The notes: generated by a model from the sequence alone, not told the origin. Positions 31,960 to 43,416 are shown, counted from the stretch's first letter. The stretch: DNA of 64,000 nucleotides from Pseudocercospora fijiensis CIRAD86 (GCF_000340215.1 NW_006921532.1:7357910-7421909), one strand, 5' to 3'. Numbers and translations are program-made.

Positions 31960-34450
31960 GATTGACGTGGAATAATCACTGTCTTGTTACGTGGATGAAG
32001 ATATTTGATACACAGGGAGTTTGGTGTGAAGCGTTCATCAGACACGGCCGAACAGTAAACGCCAAGCAAAAATCTTATACCCAATAAGCAATGAACACAG
32101 ACGAGATAGCCATCAAGGTATGGCAAAGCATATCGCATTTTCATTTTCAGTGTGCCAGTAAACTCTGTGGCATGTTTCCACGAGTTACGAAAGAATTTGC
32201 GACGCTTCTCCGTGTGCACAGTACCATCGTACGCACATACCGCACGCACATACCATACGCACATGACCTGCTCGCTGAGCCCACAGACGATCGAGCCGCT
32301 GAGACCTGCTGACTGGCTGGTTTCGGTGGATCTTCAGGGCTGATCGGAGCCCGGTCGTGGCGACAGCTTTGTGCGCCGCTGCAAGCAACCTCAAGGTAAT
32401 GGAGCAAGATGACTAGGACCAGGAGGCGCTCGCCATACTTGCTGGGCGAGGAACAGACCAAGCCATTCGCAGACCCAGCAGCGTTTCGTCGCAACTCTGC
32501 TGTGCACGTGTCGAAAGCAAGAGATGCCCTTCGAACACGACTGAACTTCTCCTGCCCAATCTCCCAACGTCCTGCTGGGCTTTGGGGTGGCTCGATGGGC
32601 GCGATGGGCGCGATGGGCGCGATATCGGTTCACCGACGCTTGCTCCAGACGTCAGGTATCCATGCAGCTCATTACAGTCTGCAGAATCGTATTCATGAGA
32701 AGCATGCGCGACTGCCATGTGAAGTCACGCGCTCGAAGCCGATTAGTCACCGCACGGAAGCCGATTGTCGACGTGAACATGTAAGCAGTATGATGAGGAG
32801 CTTCTCCGAAAGCTGAGGAGCGCCGTTCGGGCCAGGGACGGATGTTTGGACGGCTTCGAGAAGACAGGCGACTATACACGACCCAGGCCTGCCCACGAAG
32901 GTCGGTTGGGCGATGCAGCATAGAGCACGAATGCTTCGCAACAACCGGACACCGAGTGGCTAGGTGTTTCTCGCGGATAAGACCGTTAGACGCCAAGCGC
33001 GCGAGTGTTTCTTCCACCATGCTCCCTCGTCTTCGCGGCCACAATTCGCCGCTCCAGGACGTTCGATACTTTCGGAAGCAGCGACGCATCGAAGCTTTCC
33101 AGTGCACAGTGCGCGCGCGACGGACAGATTCATAATTGCACGATGATGCCCGTAATGCCCGCGATGGGGTGTCGCGAGCATGCCACCATCCGCGTCCAGT
33201 GCGGTGTTCGCTCGCACCTTCGCAATATTGCCATGCATGGACGGTGTTTCAACGGCGGCGAAGGCACACGGCACGGCAAAGGGGCAAGTGCTCTCGTCTG
33301 CGCTATCCTGCACGCCGCAACACGTTTAATTGCCAACACGCTCGCCTGCTCTGCGATGGCCTATTCGCAGACGAACGCGCTGTTCGAGGCTATTCAGCAG
33401 CTGAGGTCGACGTTGACCCAGCGATCTCTGATGCGGACGGGGAATCCCATGCTTCGTGAGAAGTCTAAAACCAATCGGGCCTCGGAAGCGGAAGCGGAAG
33501 CGGGAGCATCGCGATTCGCGAAAACGCGAAACCCGGCAATCGTCCAATCGCTTGCTGTCGGCACGACCCAATCAAATCAAATGGATCGGACGTGGGGGCG
33601 GCGCTTGAGCACGCATCTGCCACAATGCTTCTTCAAACTTCACTTCACCTCGTCTGCCGGCGCAGCTCTCGTTCTCGCTCCCGCGCCGCCCGTCCTCGTC
33701 CTCGTCCTCGTCCTCTGTGCGTGCATCAGAACTCCACAGAACTCCACCCACGAACCAACGTGTCTATGACACCGTGTACACAATGCTCGAGAGTCAACTA
33801 CCGGCCGACAAGGGCAGGCATTGCCTCCCCAGCCATTCAAGCTCAGCCAGCACTAAATCATGCCTGCGGCGGCGGCGCGAAAAGAAGACGTAGTAGTGCA
33901 GCATATGGCTGACTCCCCCTCGAGACTTTAGCCCCAGTCCTGCATCCCACGCTTTCACGACCGGCCCTCTGGTTCCACCATCTCATCTGATGACTCGAGC
34001 TCGTCTGCCTCGTCAGTACAGCCAGGCCTGCCATGGGTTTTCTCCTCATCTCATCATGCAGCACCGCAGCAGCCAGACACTCCTCCAAGCCATTAGCAGG
34101 CGGCCACGTAGTCCACACTACCACTGCTCGCCACCCACATTTTTTTCCTACGACACGCACAACAAGAACAGGAAACCCTCGTCATCGCTGACCGAGATCT
34201 GGCTTCTTGGCAGCAATCGATCCTTAGCTAGCAACTTGGATCGAGCCGAGAGATAGAATCTCCCCCTAACTAAAATTGTGCCTAGATCCCTCCTGATTTG
34301 GCTAGTGCTAAGATTGAGATCGGAAAGCGCCGAGGCAGAGGCAGAGCTTGGCTGTTATTGCACAGAGTGGGTGGCTGTTTGGCTTAGCCCAATGCCCGAG
34401 GCAGCAAAGTCTTAGCGAGGATACTTGCTCCTATGCTTCCTTCTGCCCTA
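31960..34450. other. Intergenic, low-complexity, no supported gene
   Basis: The longest plus frame (33005-33769, 254 codons) lacks any domain and ends in low-complexity Val/Leu repeats. Simple repeats include GCGATGGGC with period 9 at about 32600-32630, GAAGCG with period 6 near 33487, and CGTCCT near 33690. No tRNA or other RNA gene was recognised. Confidence 0.5.
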
Positions 34451-34483
34451 GTCTTCTAGATAGAACTAGCAGGCTATACAGTG

Positions 34484-34690
34484 CTAACTCGTCTTCTCTC
34501 TAACCTATATAGAAAAAAATTCTAAAATTGCTATAAATATACGAAGATAATATACTATTATTTAAAAGAATGTTTTTTAATATAATACTAACTCGTCTTC
34601 TCTCTAACCTATATAGAAAAAATCTCTAAAATTACTAGAAACATACGAGGATAATATACTATTACTTAGGAGAATTTTTTTAAAAGAACT
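34484..34690 (+). repeat. 104-bp tandem repeat
   Basis: CTAACTCGTCTTCTCTCTAA followed by CCTATATAGAAAAAA and GATAATATACTATTA occurs at 34484 and again at 34588. The copies differ by scattered G/A and C/T changes. Confidence 0.85.
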
Positions 34691-35856
34691 TTTAAAAAGT
34701 TAGAATAATTTTTTTTAGTTTTTCTTCTAGTTAAATTTTTTTTTAAAAAAATTATAGTTAAATACTAATTTTGTTTATTTAGATCTATTAAATTATTTAG
34801 AAGTCTTAGTATATCTATCTTTAAGTAATCTTTTTCTTTTTTTTATAAAGGTTAATTAGAATAGATAATTATATCTATAGTATTTCCTATTAATATCTAT
34901 TAATTAAATAAACTAAACTAAAAAATCTAGATTTTTAGATTTCAATTTCTAGTAGTTTTAACAAATCTATAATAACGATTTTAGTTATATAAATTTCAGT
35001 TTTCGACTAAATATAGATAAGCTTAACGACCTAGAAATTATTATAGTTCGTAAAGCTTCGTACCTATACCCTCTGTTGGGATTTTAGTAGTATTCTAACT
35101 ACTAAGGATTAATAAGGCCGACGAGTAGAACTAGTTAGCTTACTAGGAAGTGCTAGCCTTAGCTAGTAACTATTATAGTTTACTAGGCGGCTATTTTGTA
35201 GCATATAGTTATTAAAGGAGTAGATTAAGGCATATAGAAGCTATATAGATTATAATATAGGTTAGGTAAGTAGGTAGATAGTATACTAGTAGTCTAGAGC
35301 GTATAGTATTCGATAAGGTCTATAAAGGAGGGAGAGGAAGGTTAGGAAGTTAGGCTAACGCTAAGCGCTAAGCCCTACCTAAGGCACTAAGACCCTAGCT
35401 TTACTTAGCCGATTATATACCTTTTTATATACCCTCTAATACAGATTATATCGTAGAAGAATAGTAAGCAGACTATTAAAGTAGACTATAAGAAAGACTC
35501 TAAGCGCCTAACTAGCGCCTATAGGCTAACTACTAATAACTAATAAATAGGACAATAAGGCTATAACTATCTACTAACGAGTAGTGCCGTACTTTGCTAT
35601 AATTGTAGTCTAGACCCGCTATAGTATTATCTATACTAGACCTCTAATTACCTTAATAGTTATCTATAACTACGCTTCTTTAGCCTTAGCCTATATCTTA
35701 GTATCTATACGGGTAGGTATAGGCGGCTTATAGACGACTAACTATACTATCTACTAAGATAGGCTAAGGAGCCTCGCAATCCCTACTATAGTCTAGCGAT
35801 TAGTAGTAGATAGCTACTTTATAATATATCTCTTCTAGTAGGATATAGCTATACTA

Positions 35857-35985
35857 AGTTATACTAGTTCCTACCGTCTGTTTATTTTAACTAAGATAGA
35901 ATAGTATAGCGTATATATACTTTCTCGACTTTACGAGTTATACTAACTCCTACCGTCCGTTTATTTTAGTTAAGATAAGATAGTT
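35857..35985 (+). repeat. 48-bp direct repeats, period 79
   Basis: AGTTATACTAGTTCCTACCG at 35857 and AGTTATACTAACTCCTACCG at 35936 each continue with TCTGTTTATTTTA.. or TCCGTTTATTTTA... They are probably a duplicated transposon end. Confidence 0.7.
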
Positions 35986-36546
35986 TTTAATGTTACCTAG
36001 GTATATAGTCAAATAATTAGATTAGGCATTATTGCTTAGAGCATGAAATTCTCTTGCGATCCGAGGAGGATCTAATAAAGAAGAGTTGAGTGGCCTCTAA
36101 AGGCAAAAAAAGCTCATAACTCATTGCCTAACATGCCGTATTTTGACCTTGTAAAGCCGCTTACACTCGGAGGAAACAGTAGGTTCTAGCAAGCGACAGC
36201 GCAGTGGCCATGCACCGGCATGATCAGGCAATGGTTGGGCACCACGCGTGAATTCAGTGCTATGCGAACTCTTCCGACAAAAGCTTCCGTTCTTGCACAG
36301 GATTGCTTGTCATCAAAAATTTCCTTCTCATCCATCCGCTGATGACTAACGGTCCGCCAGGTGATTTGGAACAGTGTCGAGACGAGCTGTCCTAGCGTCT
36401 CATTGCCCATTGAGTGCAATTAGATGAACGTGGGATTGATGTGTGCACGTACGAATGCCATCCCAATCATCATACGTATCAACAATCTCATCAGACGCCT
36501 GCAAAATGTTTTCCAGATCAAAGCGGATCGCGGAACCAAAGGTCGA

Positions 36547-37280
36547 TCATTGCTTCTCCTTCCGATACTCATCGATGGCTCGCCGAAAGCGTTGAAACAG
36601 CTCCAAGACATGTCCAACTGTCTCATTCCCCTTCAGCTGCCATATTCCACAGATGGACGTCCTATGCATGGCTGAATCCGAGGCCAATCTTCGTCCCCCT
36701 CGAGGAGTATTTTGTTCGGCTGTGGTCCACCGATTAGAGTTGGAAATGTTGATATGTTTCCACGACGGCTCCTGTTTGAACCAAAGCGGTAAATGCCCAC
36801 CCAAAGGTTGCTGTGCGAGACAGATACAAGTGGTCTAGCCAGCTCCAGTCCATCATAGTGCTGTAAGACAGCAGGACATGCTCGACGGGCCCTGTCGAGT
36901 CATAGAAGTTGGTGGCTTCCCAGTCGGACATCATGGAACGTTGTGCGCTGGCCACCGATGACAATCCATTCCAAAGGCTGATGATCGGGAAAGAATGGCG
37001 ACGTGGAGTCTGAGCTGTTATCTCGAGGCTCCAGAACCATAAGTCTCTTCGGCTTGACTGAGCTGTTGATAGTGTCGTGGAAGTTCTTGTCGACGCGTTG
37101 AAGTTTGAACAGCGACACGAGGTGTGCATCGAAATGTCCAGGCATCGAAGGATGGTTGTTTTGACCACCGATTCCACACTGCACGCACGCCCCGAGCAAG
37201 ATCTCCTCCAGGAGCTCTGGTATGGCGAGGACTCGAGAAGTCGCAGACGGCGAAGGTGAAATTGGCTCAGGCCTGGCCAT
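36547..37280 (-). pseudogene. F-box protein locus, structure unresolved
   Basis: From the ATG at 37280 the minus frame reads a short Ser/Pro leader and then VLAIPELLEEILLGA and LFKLQRVDKNFHDTINSS, a clear fungal F-box (Skp1-binding domain of SCF ligases). VKPKRLMVLEPR follows. This frame stops at 36900. The typical C-terminal segment of the family (EPSWKHINISN, ICGIWQLKGNETVGHVLELF) is in another frame ending at 36547, and a third frame is open between them. Either one or two introns remain unfound (a GTCCGA donor and CTTACAG acceptor exist) or the gene carries frameshifts. I call it a possible pseudogene. An 84-codon minus ORF at 37361-37615 just upstream is unassigned. Confidence 0.45.
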
Positions 37281-37863
37281 GATGCTGTACTCCTCTCGTC
37301 AGCTCTGCCAATTTTCTCTACATGGCCCAGAGCTCTTGTACATACCACGAAACGCGCCACTCATATGCCGCGCTCTTTCGCGACATTCTCAAAGTCCAGT
37401 GACAGTAGGAAGGGCAGTGAGCGCAATTGTAGAACATGGCAGAAGTGAGGGTTGGCTTGGTGGGGATATGCGGCTGAGTTGTATACAAATGACAGGAAGT
37501 CGTTGTAGTACAAGACTGCGAGGGTCATCTGGACTTCTCTGAGCTTCAGTTGAGCCAGCAAAGGACGACCTTCGCATCTTACCTGAGCATGAAACGTATT
37601 CCGCGTCCATCGCATGCGCTCCTGACAAATGCGCGGAAAAGACTCCAGTCATATCACGCCTAGCACGCCAGAACACTACCAGCAAGCTAGAAGGGAAGAG
37701 ACACCAGAATCGTCGCCTGGTATGCGAATTTTCGGTGGGTTTCGTGAATTGTTCAAACTATTCATATCATCATTTCTCATGCAGTATCATACAAACCTTG
37801 CCACAACGAGGACTCATCGACACCGTTCCCGTTCCCATCATGGTCATCCTCGCCAACTGCTTC

Positions 37864-40371
37864 CTATACAATGTCCAAATCGTCATCATCGCTATCGACA
37901 ACCGGGCGTTTAGTTGCCTCGCCAGGCAAAGACTCTCTGCCGGGCACCTTGATACCTTTGGCTTCGAGATCGAATCGAGCTTTCTTCTTGGTCGGACTTT
38001 GACTTCCTGAACTTCTTATGCTACTGTGCTGAGACCGGGAGCGGACAAGGTTTGTTCTCGACTGTCTCTCAACATTGAGCTGTATTTGACCTCGCTCGGG
38101 AGAAATGTGTCTGGTCTCCTTTGGTTGTAGAAGTCCTGCTTTCTTCGCACCACCCCAACCCATTGGCTCAGATGACTTGTGGGTTGATGTAGCTGCAGTT
38201 TGATTGCCAGATGGGATCGAAAGAGCTCCAAGACCGAAGTGCTTCTTGCGGTCTTTAGCAGGTGAAAGATGCGCACTCTCCGCCTTCTTGCCGAGCAGGC
38301 CTAGCTCGGCTGCTGATTTCTTGTCGAAAAGTGACTTGCGTGCTTCTTCTGCGGCATCAGGCCGGGAAGAAGTGGTAGTGGACAATGTCGTGCTTGATGT
38401 CGTCCTCGTGTGTCTAGCACGAAGATACTCAGCGCCAACTCCTTTACCTTTGCCCAGCTCATCGAGCTGTCTTTTTAGATCTCGCTCTTTCTGTGCATCC
38501 GCTATCCGCTTCCTCGAGGCTTCCTCCTCGGCCTTGGTGTCATAGATGCGTTTGTCATCGTCGTCGAGCAGAGTCGCAGCGCTCTTACCAGTGCCCGCAA
38601 CATGATACAACTGCCCGTACTCACGATTGTAACTGCCAGGCATCTGCTTCTTCCTGAATTCGGCGTCTTTGGCTTTCTTGCTCTTAGCTCGAAAGTCCCT
38701 GTCGCCGTCATGGAACATGGTGTTGACCTCCATTCGACCTTTGCGCGCTTTTTCTATCTGCAGATTGATGTGGAATTCGCATGCCTCTGTCTTACGCTTA
38801 TCGACCCACTGCCCACATTGCTGACCGTCCTTCTTGATGCTGACGCAGTAGCCAAGATCACGTGCGACACCCAGTTCCATGACAGCGTCTTCCGAGCTGC
38901 CAAGCTTCAAAGAGAATCGTCCGCTGTGCTGGCTACCTTTTGGGGGCATAATTGCTGGGTTAAGAATGGCGAGCAATGTACCAGGTGTCAACTTCCAGAA
39001 CTGGTTGAACGCGGTGCCAAATAGAAAGCAGTCGATCTCCCATTTCAGATCACACAGGTGCAGCACCATAAACTTGTTTCGTGGCGCCTCGAGATTGTCT
39101 TTGGCCTGATCATTCGTTCGGTGAGTCTCGGCATGATCGAACGGTGTGGACTTGGATGCGAGGATAGCATAGACAACATAATCAGACTCGCAGTCAGGTG
39201 GCTCGTAGTCAGGCGCTTTGACTTCTTTGAGCAGTCGCGGAAGGGTATATATCTCCTTCCCGTCCATCTCTCTTGCAACTAGGGCATGCGAGATATGTCG
39301 CTTGCTCAAGTGAATTTTCGAAAAAGGGTCGTAGCCAGAGTCGGGATCTGAATTGCTGTCATCGATGTCCAGAGTATCGTCAATATCGCCGTCTGCGTGA
39401 CCAGTGCCTTCTGCATGTTCGTGGCCTGCGTTGATTTTAGAAGTAGCGCGAGGTTGATTCTGGGCGTCTCGCGCTGTCCGTATTGACCCGGACCTTGAAA
39501 TGCGAGTGTCTGCACTCCCTGCTCCAGATTCCAAGGCCCTGCCTGCAGATAAAGGCCGTGCATTATTATCAGCCCTTGATCTCCGTGTAGCGGAAACGGA
39601 AGTAGCTCTACTACTGCTGGAATCGCTTCTGGCATGGTGACTGAAGCCCGAGGATCGCACGTGCTGCAAGCGATCGACCTTGGCCTGTTTCTCTTCGTCC
39701 TTGAGTTTGCTCTCCGCAAGCCGCTCGCTGAAACTCTTTACTTTTGGCCGCTCCTCTATCGGTGTGGGTAGAGATGGCGTCGATCTTGAGCGCTTGACCT
39801 GACTGCTATCTCTGGCCCTCTTAAGAGACACATGGGAGGCATTAGGATTGCTGGTCAAGCCAAGTCTAGCTCTAGCAGGTGAGACGGGCTCGTGTATCGT
39901 CCTCTGCGCTCTCGCAGGCGACAACGGCACTTGGAGATTGGGAATTGGTAATGCCGACTCGTATAATTTTCGCGGACTGGTTGCTCTCGGTGCCGGCAAA
40001 CCTGGTGTACTACTGTTGTCGCTCGATGCATCTCCGCCCTTCTTTTTGGCGCTCTTCTGCAGCTTCTTCAATCGCAGCTTCGCCTGAATTTCCTGCAACT
40101 GAAGCTGCAGCGTTTCCTCGTCTTCTTCCTCCTCCCCGTCGCTGCCCATATTCGCGAGGTCCTGCAGCTTTTGGTGAGAACTGCGCAGAGGTCGCCGTCT
40201 CGGACTCGGTGACGGACTTCGTTCTTGTTCACTCCGGCTCTTGTAGCCCTGCCATTTCTGTCGCCCGCTTGGCGAAGAAAGTAGCGCTTGAAAGGGTGAT
40301 CGAGGCGGCCATTGGGTGTCGTTCTTGGAGGGCGAAGTTTGGGCGCGAGGAGATTCGCGAACCACCACCAT
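37864..40371 (-). CDS. mcm10: MCM10, DNA replication initiation factor
   Basis: A single exon of 835 aa. Mcm10 binds the CMG helicase and polymerase alpha-primase and is needed for origin activation. The N-terminal 340 residues are disordered and Ser/Arg-rich with a short coiled coil (residues 83-112, LQLQLQEIQAKLRLKKLQK). The OB-fold core spans about 349-505, beginning FSKIHLSKRHIS, with KFMVLHLCDLKWEIDCFLFG and FWKLTPGTLLAILNP inside. The zinc finger is C509-x9-C519-x11-C531-x2-H534, the exact Mcm10 CX9CX11CX2H spacing. The C-terminus has basic SPTKKKARFDLEAKG and ends in an acidic DSDDDDLDIV. It starts at the first in-frame ATG. It is divergent from RNase H2B across 279 bp. Confidence 0.95.
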   Translation of the reverse strand: MVVVRESPRAQTSPSKNDTQWPPRSPFQALLSSPSGRQKWQGYKSRSEQERSPSPSPRRRPLRSSHQKLQDLANMGSDGEEEEDEETLQLQLQEIQAKLRLKKLQKSAKKKGGDASSDNSSTPGLPAPRATSPRKLYESALPIPNLQVPLSPARAQRTIHEPVSPARARLGLTSNPNASHVSLKRARDSSQVKRSRSTPSLPTPIEERPKVKSFSERLAESKLKDEEKQAKVDRLQHVRSSGFSHHARSDSSSSRATSVSATRRSRADNNARPLSAGRALESGAGSADTRISRSGSIRTARDAQNQPRATSKINAGHEHAEGTGHADGDIDDTLDIDDSNSDPDSGYDPFSKIHLSKRHISHALVAREMDGKEIYTLPRLLKEVKAPDYEPPDCESDYVVYAILASKSTPFDHAETHRTNDQAKDNLEAPRNKFMVLHLCDLKWEIDCFLFGTAFNQFWKLTPGTLLAILNPAIMPPKGSQHSGRFSLKLGSSEDAVMELGVARDLGYCVSIKKDGQQCGQWVDKRKTEACEFHINLQIEKARKGRMEVNTMFHDGDRDFRAKSKKAKDAEFRKKQMPGSYNREYGQLYHVAGTGKSAATLLDDDDKRIYDTKAEEEASRKRIADAQKERDLKRQLDELGKGKGVGAEYLRARHTRTTSSTTLSTTTSSRPDAAEEARKSLFDKKSAAELGLLGKKAESAHLSPAKDRKKHFGLGALSIPSGNQTAATSTHKSSEPMGWGGAKKAGLLQPKETRHISPERGQIQLNVERQSRTNLVRSRSQHSSIRSSGSQSPTKKKARFDLEAKGIKVPGRESLPGEATKRPVVDSDDDDLDIV

Positions 40372-40650
40372 GTTTATTCCAACATACAGCCAACATATAC
40401 ACTATCCATGCCGCACTATCATTTCCTGTATTTTGTAGGCATTGTTATTGTTTTGGCGTAAGGAGGTCTGGGAGTCGGTGGCCCGGTCGTCGCACAGACA
40501 AGGATCCGTGCTGATCGCGGACGTGACGCGACGCGTCTTCCGAATTCAATTGAACTTCATCTTCTGCAACACCACCACCACCACATTGACCACAACGACT
40601 TGGCAAATCCTCGCACCTTTGGATGGACAGCACATATACCATACCTTGGA
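40372..40650. promoter_or_regulatory. Shared mcm10 / RNase H2B promoter with MCB-like sites
   Basis: The 279-bp gap between divergent ATGs contains overlapping ACGCGA (40527-40532) and ACGCGT (40532-40537). ACGCGT is the MluI cell-cycle box core bound by MBF (Mbp1-Swi6 type) at G1/S genes in yeasts. Both flanking genes are replication-linked, which fits. A CCA repeat (about 40571-40583) lies near the RNase H2B side. Confidence 0.55.
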
Positions 40651-41940
40651 ATGGCGCGAACACGGACTGGAAAAGGCGCAACGAGCAAGACCGAAGACAC
40701 CACTTCTAACAAGCCGACGTTGAAGCAGCTGGAGCCGAGCGTGGAAACACCACCTCAGGTCTTCATACTACCTAAAGATGTCTCGTCAGACGCGCGAATA
40801 CTGACGATACCTAATCCTGCCACGTTTGCGCCCAGCCGTTATCTAATATGTCCCGAGAAAGGCATATACGAATTCACAAGAATCGCCGCCCCGAAGAAGG
40901 ACCAGAGGAGTTGGCTGCTCGCGCCGAATCGCAGCAAGAATGTGCCGGTGAAGCAGGCAGACGAGGCCTCTGACGACAATGGCTATGTACTACAGGCTCC
41001 TGACATGATGCTTGCCACGCCTGTAGACCCACTGTTCCTGGTTTTACCTGCTCTTGTTGGAAATGGCAAGAATACTGCACAAGAATTCCTGGCTTCGACC
41101 GACTTCATCGCCAAGCTCACGGAATCGGCACCGCATCTTGCCCAAGTCCTGGAAGCGCCTCAGTTGGAGAGCATGTTCGCCAATCGCATTGCAGCAGTGA
41201 GCGATTGCATAGACATGGGCGATGAGAAAATGTATGCTCTCGCCCTGCCAAAGCTTGTCAAGGAACTGGTGTCCAAAGCCAAGCGTATGGTCGTCAGAGG
41301 CCTTCCACCCAGCATGGAGGACCGCTTTGTCAAGCAAGTTCTGGATGTGCCCGTGCTCAGCATCAAGCGAGAAGAAAGCAACATCAGCATTGCAGAAGAT
41401 CAGGCCCGTGCTGCTGACAGCCAGGCCTCATATGTGCAAGAGTCGCAGGAGTCTTCGACTTCTGCAACAACCGTATTCAGCGCGTCGACCGCAGCAACGT
41501 CGATATCCATCATGGACGACAATGATGGATCGGTGCCTTCATCAGGAGTTATAGACCTGCTCCGACTCCGGGTAGCACTCAATTTCATCTTATCATCATA
41601 CATCGTCCCGAAGCTGCGCAACAAACTAGAGCCTCTTATCTCAGATCTAGCGGTATCGGGACAAGACTTCTCACCTTTGGAGGAGCATTTAGAGAAGGTG
41701 ACAGCACTCAAGAAGGAGGCGCAGGCTCTCCGATCGCTCTCCGACAACATCTCACGGAAGCGCGCCAATGAGGACGATGATGAGGTCGCCGCTGCCAAGG
41801 CAGAAAAGAAGCGAAAGAAGGAAGAGGAGGAGTCAAAGAAGAAAAGCATGTCGCTCGGCCTCAAAAAGCTGGCAAAGGCTGACACAAGCGGCATGAAGAA
41901 GATGAGCTCTTTCTTTGCAAAGGCGCCCGCCAAGAAATGA
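40651..41940 (+). CDS. rnh202: Ribonuclease H2 subunit B (Rnh202/Ydr279 family)
   Basis: A single exon of 429 aa. This is the scaffold subunit of RNase H2, which removes ribonucleotides from DNA and RNA from hybrids in the nucleus. The N-terminal triple-barrel region includes YLICPEKGIYEFTRIAAP and DQRSWLL. It is followed by the family signature GYVLQAPDMMLATPVDPLFL and a winged-helix segment from about 150 on. The C-terminus is Lys-rich and coiled (AAAKAEKKRKKEEEESKKK) and ends MKKMSSFFAKAPAKK, a degenerate PCNA-interacting (PIP-like) motif with Met in place of Gln. The ATG at 40651 was chosen since the upstream in-frame extension has no ATG. Confidence 0.9.
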   Translation: MARTRTGKGATSKTEDTTSNKPTLKQLEPSVETPPQVFILPKDVSSDARILTIPNPATFAPSRYLICPEKGIYEFTRIAAPKKDQRSWLLAPNRSKNVPVKQADEASDDNGYVLQAPDMMLATPVDPLFLVLPALVGNGKNTAQEFLASTDFIAKLTESAPHLAQVLEAPQLESMFANRIAAVSDCIDMGDEKMYALALPKLVKELVSKAKRMVVRGLPPSMEDRFVKQVLDVPVLSIKREESNISIAEDQARAADSQASYVQESQESSTSATTVFSASTAATSISIMDDNDGSVPSSGVIDLLRLRVALNFILSSYIVPKLRNKLEPLISDLAVSGQDFSPLEEHLEKVTALKKEAQALRSLSDNISRKRANEDDDEVAAAKAEKKRKKEEEESKKKSMSLGLKKLAKADTSGMKKMSSFFAKAPAKK

Positions 41941-43282
41941 ATGAGCCCGTCATACGCTATCAATTTATCATCACATCTAGCTCCAGATTATGTGCCTCCT
42001 CATGGACGGGGATGATGCCGAGAGCACTCAGGCGGGATTGCCTAGCATCAGCACTGCTACAAAGCGGTGTCTAAGAACAGGCTAGGAAATGCTTGATGCT
42101 GGCCGTGAGATACGCGAACACGCGCACGCGCACACGCACGCGCACCCCCAAACGCCGTCGACGAGGATGATGGTGGGCAGGAGAGATGTGATGACTTGCA
42201 TATTACTGCTTTGGTATCTGGATACGAGTGACGGGTCATTGGGACAGTACTCTGACAGCTGTACTGGGCTGGACCTTGATGAGATGTCACACCGACAATC
42301 ACAGTGTGTGTTAACTTTGGGGCCGTCTGATGTGACGCGACGCGACATGGACATGGATATTTGACTCGTAGCCTCACAGCCTCCCACGTGTGGTCCAAAC
42401 CCTTGCAAACCCGTTCCAATCGGACGTCATCCATCACTCGGGCGAGCAAACAACGATCATATGATTCATGGGACAATTCCATCTCGCTTGTCTTGCCAGT
42501 CTGCGTTTAAGTGCCCCTTCAGAGTCAATCTTGCGATTTGCTTCGAGCATGTTCCGTGAGCGAGACCGGGTTCCGGCCCGGCATTCACGAAGCAACCAGG
42601 AACAAGCGCTCCGATTCTAGAGGTAATAATTGCGTGATCCGCCTTTCGCGCACCTTGTTGATCAAAGGTCGACTCCGTGAAACCGGTCGACTGTGTCAAC
42701 GGTCTCGAAGCAATGATCACAGTTGCACAGCTCGGCGGCCGTGTAACTGCGCAATGCCATTGCCGCGACATCGACAAAGTTACTCAAAGCTTCTACTGCA
42801 ACTTTGGATCTTTAGACCAAGCTGCTCTTAGAGACTCTTGCGCCACGTTGCGCCAAGAAAAGTTGGAGTACCTTCTCAGATCGAGTTGATATGATCAATC
42901 GGAGGAGCAGCAAATGCCGAAACTTACTCGCTAAGCAGGCTCGGCAATTGCCGCAGCTTTTGGAAGTGAAGTGTACACAATCTAAGCTAAAGAAGTCTAC
43001 ACAAGAAAGAAGGACACCCAAATGAATGTGTATGCCAATGATGTATACGATGTAGTCTGCGGAGTCAATGACTCGCACAACATGTTCGCCAAGCAATTTA
43101 ATCCGCCGGCGGCGACAAGGGGGGAAGGCCGCAGTCCGAAAGAGTCGTCGCAGGCTTGGCACTAAAGGCAAAAGATGCTTGGCAGAACGCGGTTAGACAG
43201 ATCGATCAAGCTTAGCTTGAGTGGACGTCACCTCCTACAGTGCGAACATCCGCATCGCGAAATAGGTACCATCTACCACATA
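41941..43282. other. Intergenic, no supported gene
   Basis: Only spurious frames are present (longest 141 codons, minus 42057-42482). A CGCGCACGCGCACACGCACG microsatellite occurs at about 42120-42145. Nothing else was recognised before the MITE at 43283. Confidence 0.5.
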
Positions 43283-43416
43283 CAGCGTCTTCACACATCG
43301 GAGTGGAAGTGCATACATACCTGCGGTCTGCGAACTGCAGTCATCTGATATGTTGCACCCTATGAAATCCAGAATTGAGGAACTGAGCGCTTTCACTCCG
43401 ATGCGTAAAGATGCTG
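43283..43416. mobile_element. TA-flanked MITE, copy C
   Basis: This 134-bp element has TA at 43281-43282 and 43417-43418. The left end is CAGCGTCTTCACACATCGGA. The right end, read in reverse complement, is CAGCATCTTTACGCATCGGA. It has the same TIR family as copies A and B, 20 kb away, and is more diverged. Confidence 0.8.

Larger units (their letters stand above)
34450..36030. repeat. AT-rich, RIP-like transposon relic within the gene island
   Basis: Composition becomes TpA-rich and CpA-poor. 34487-34690 contains a 104-bp tandem repeat and 34690-35040 is very AT-rich. 35100-36000 has dense TAG words like the flanking blocks. A 48-bp direct repeat (35857, 35936) lies near the right end. The boundary near 36030 is sharp. 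No coding motif was found. Confidence 0.75.

Noticed and set aside
33005..33769. 254-codon plus-strand ORF as a gene
   Set aside because: It lies in GC-rich low-complexity sequence, ends in simple Val/Leu repeats and shows no domain.
41400..41963. 187-codon minus ORF opposite RNase H2B
   Set aside because: It is an antisense shadow of the Lys/Glu/Ser-rich RNase H2B coding sequence.
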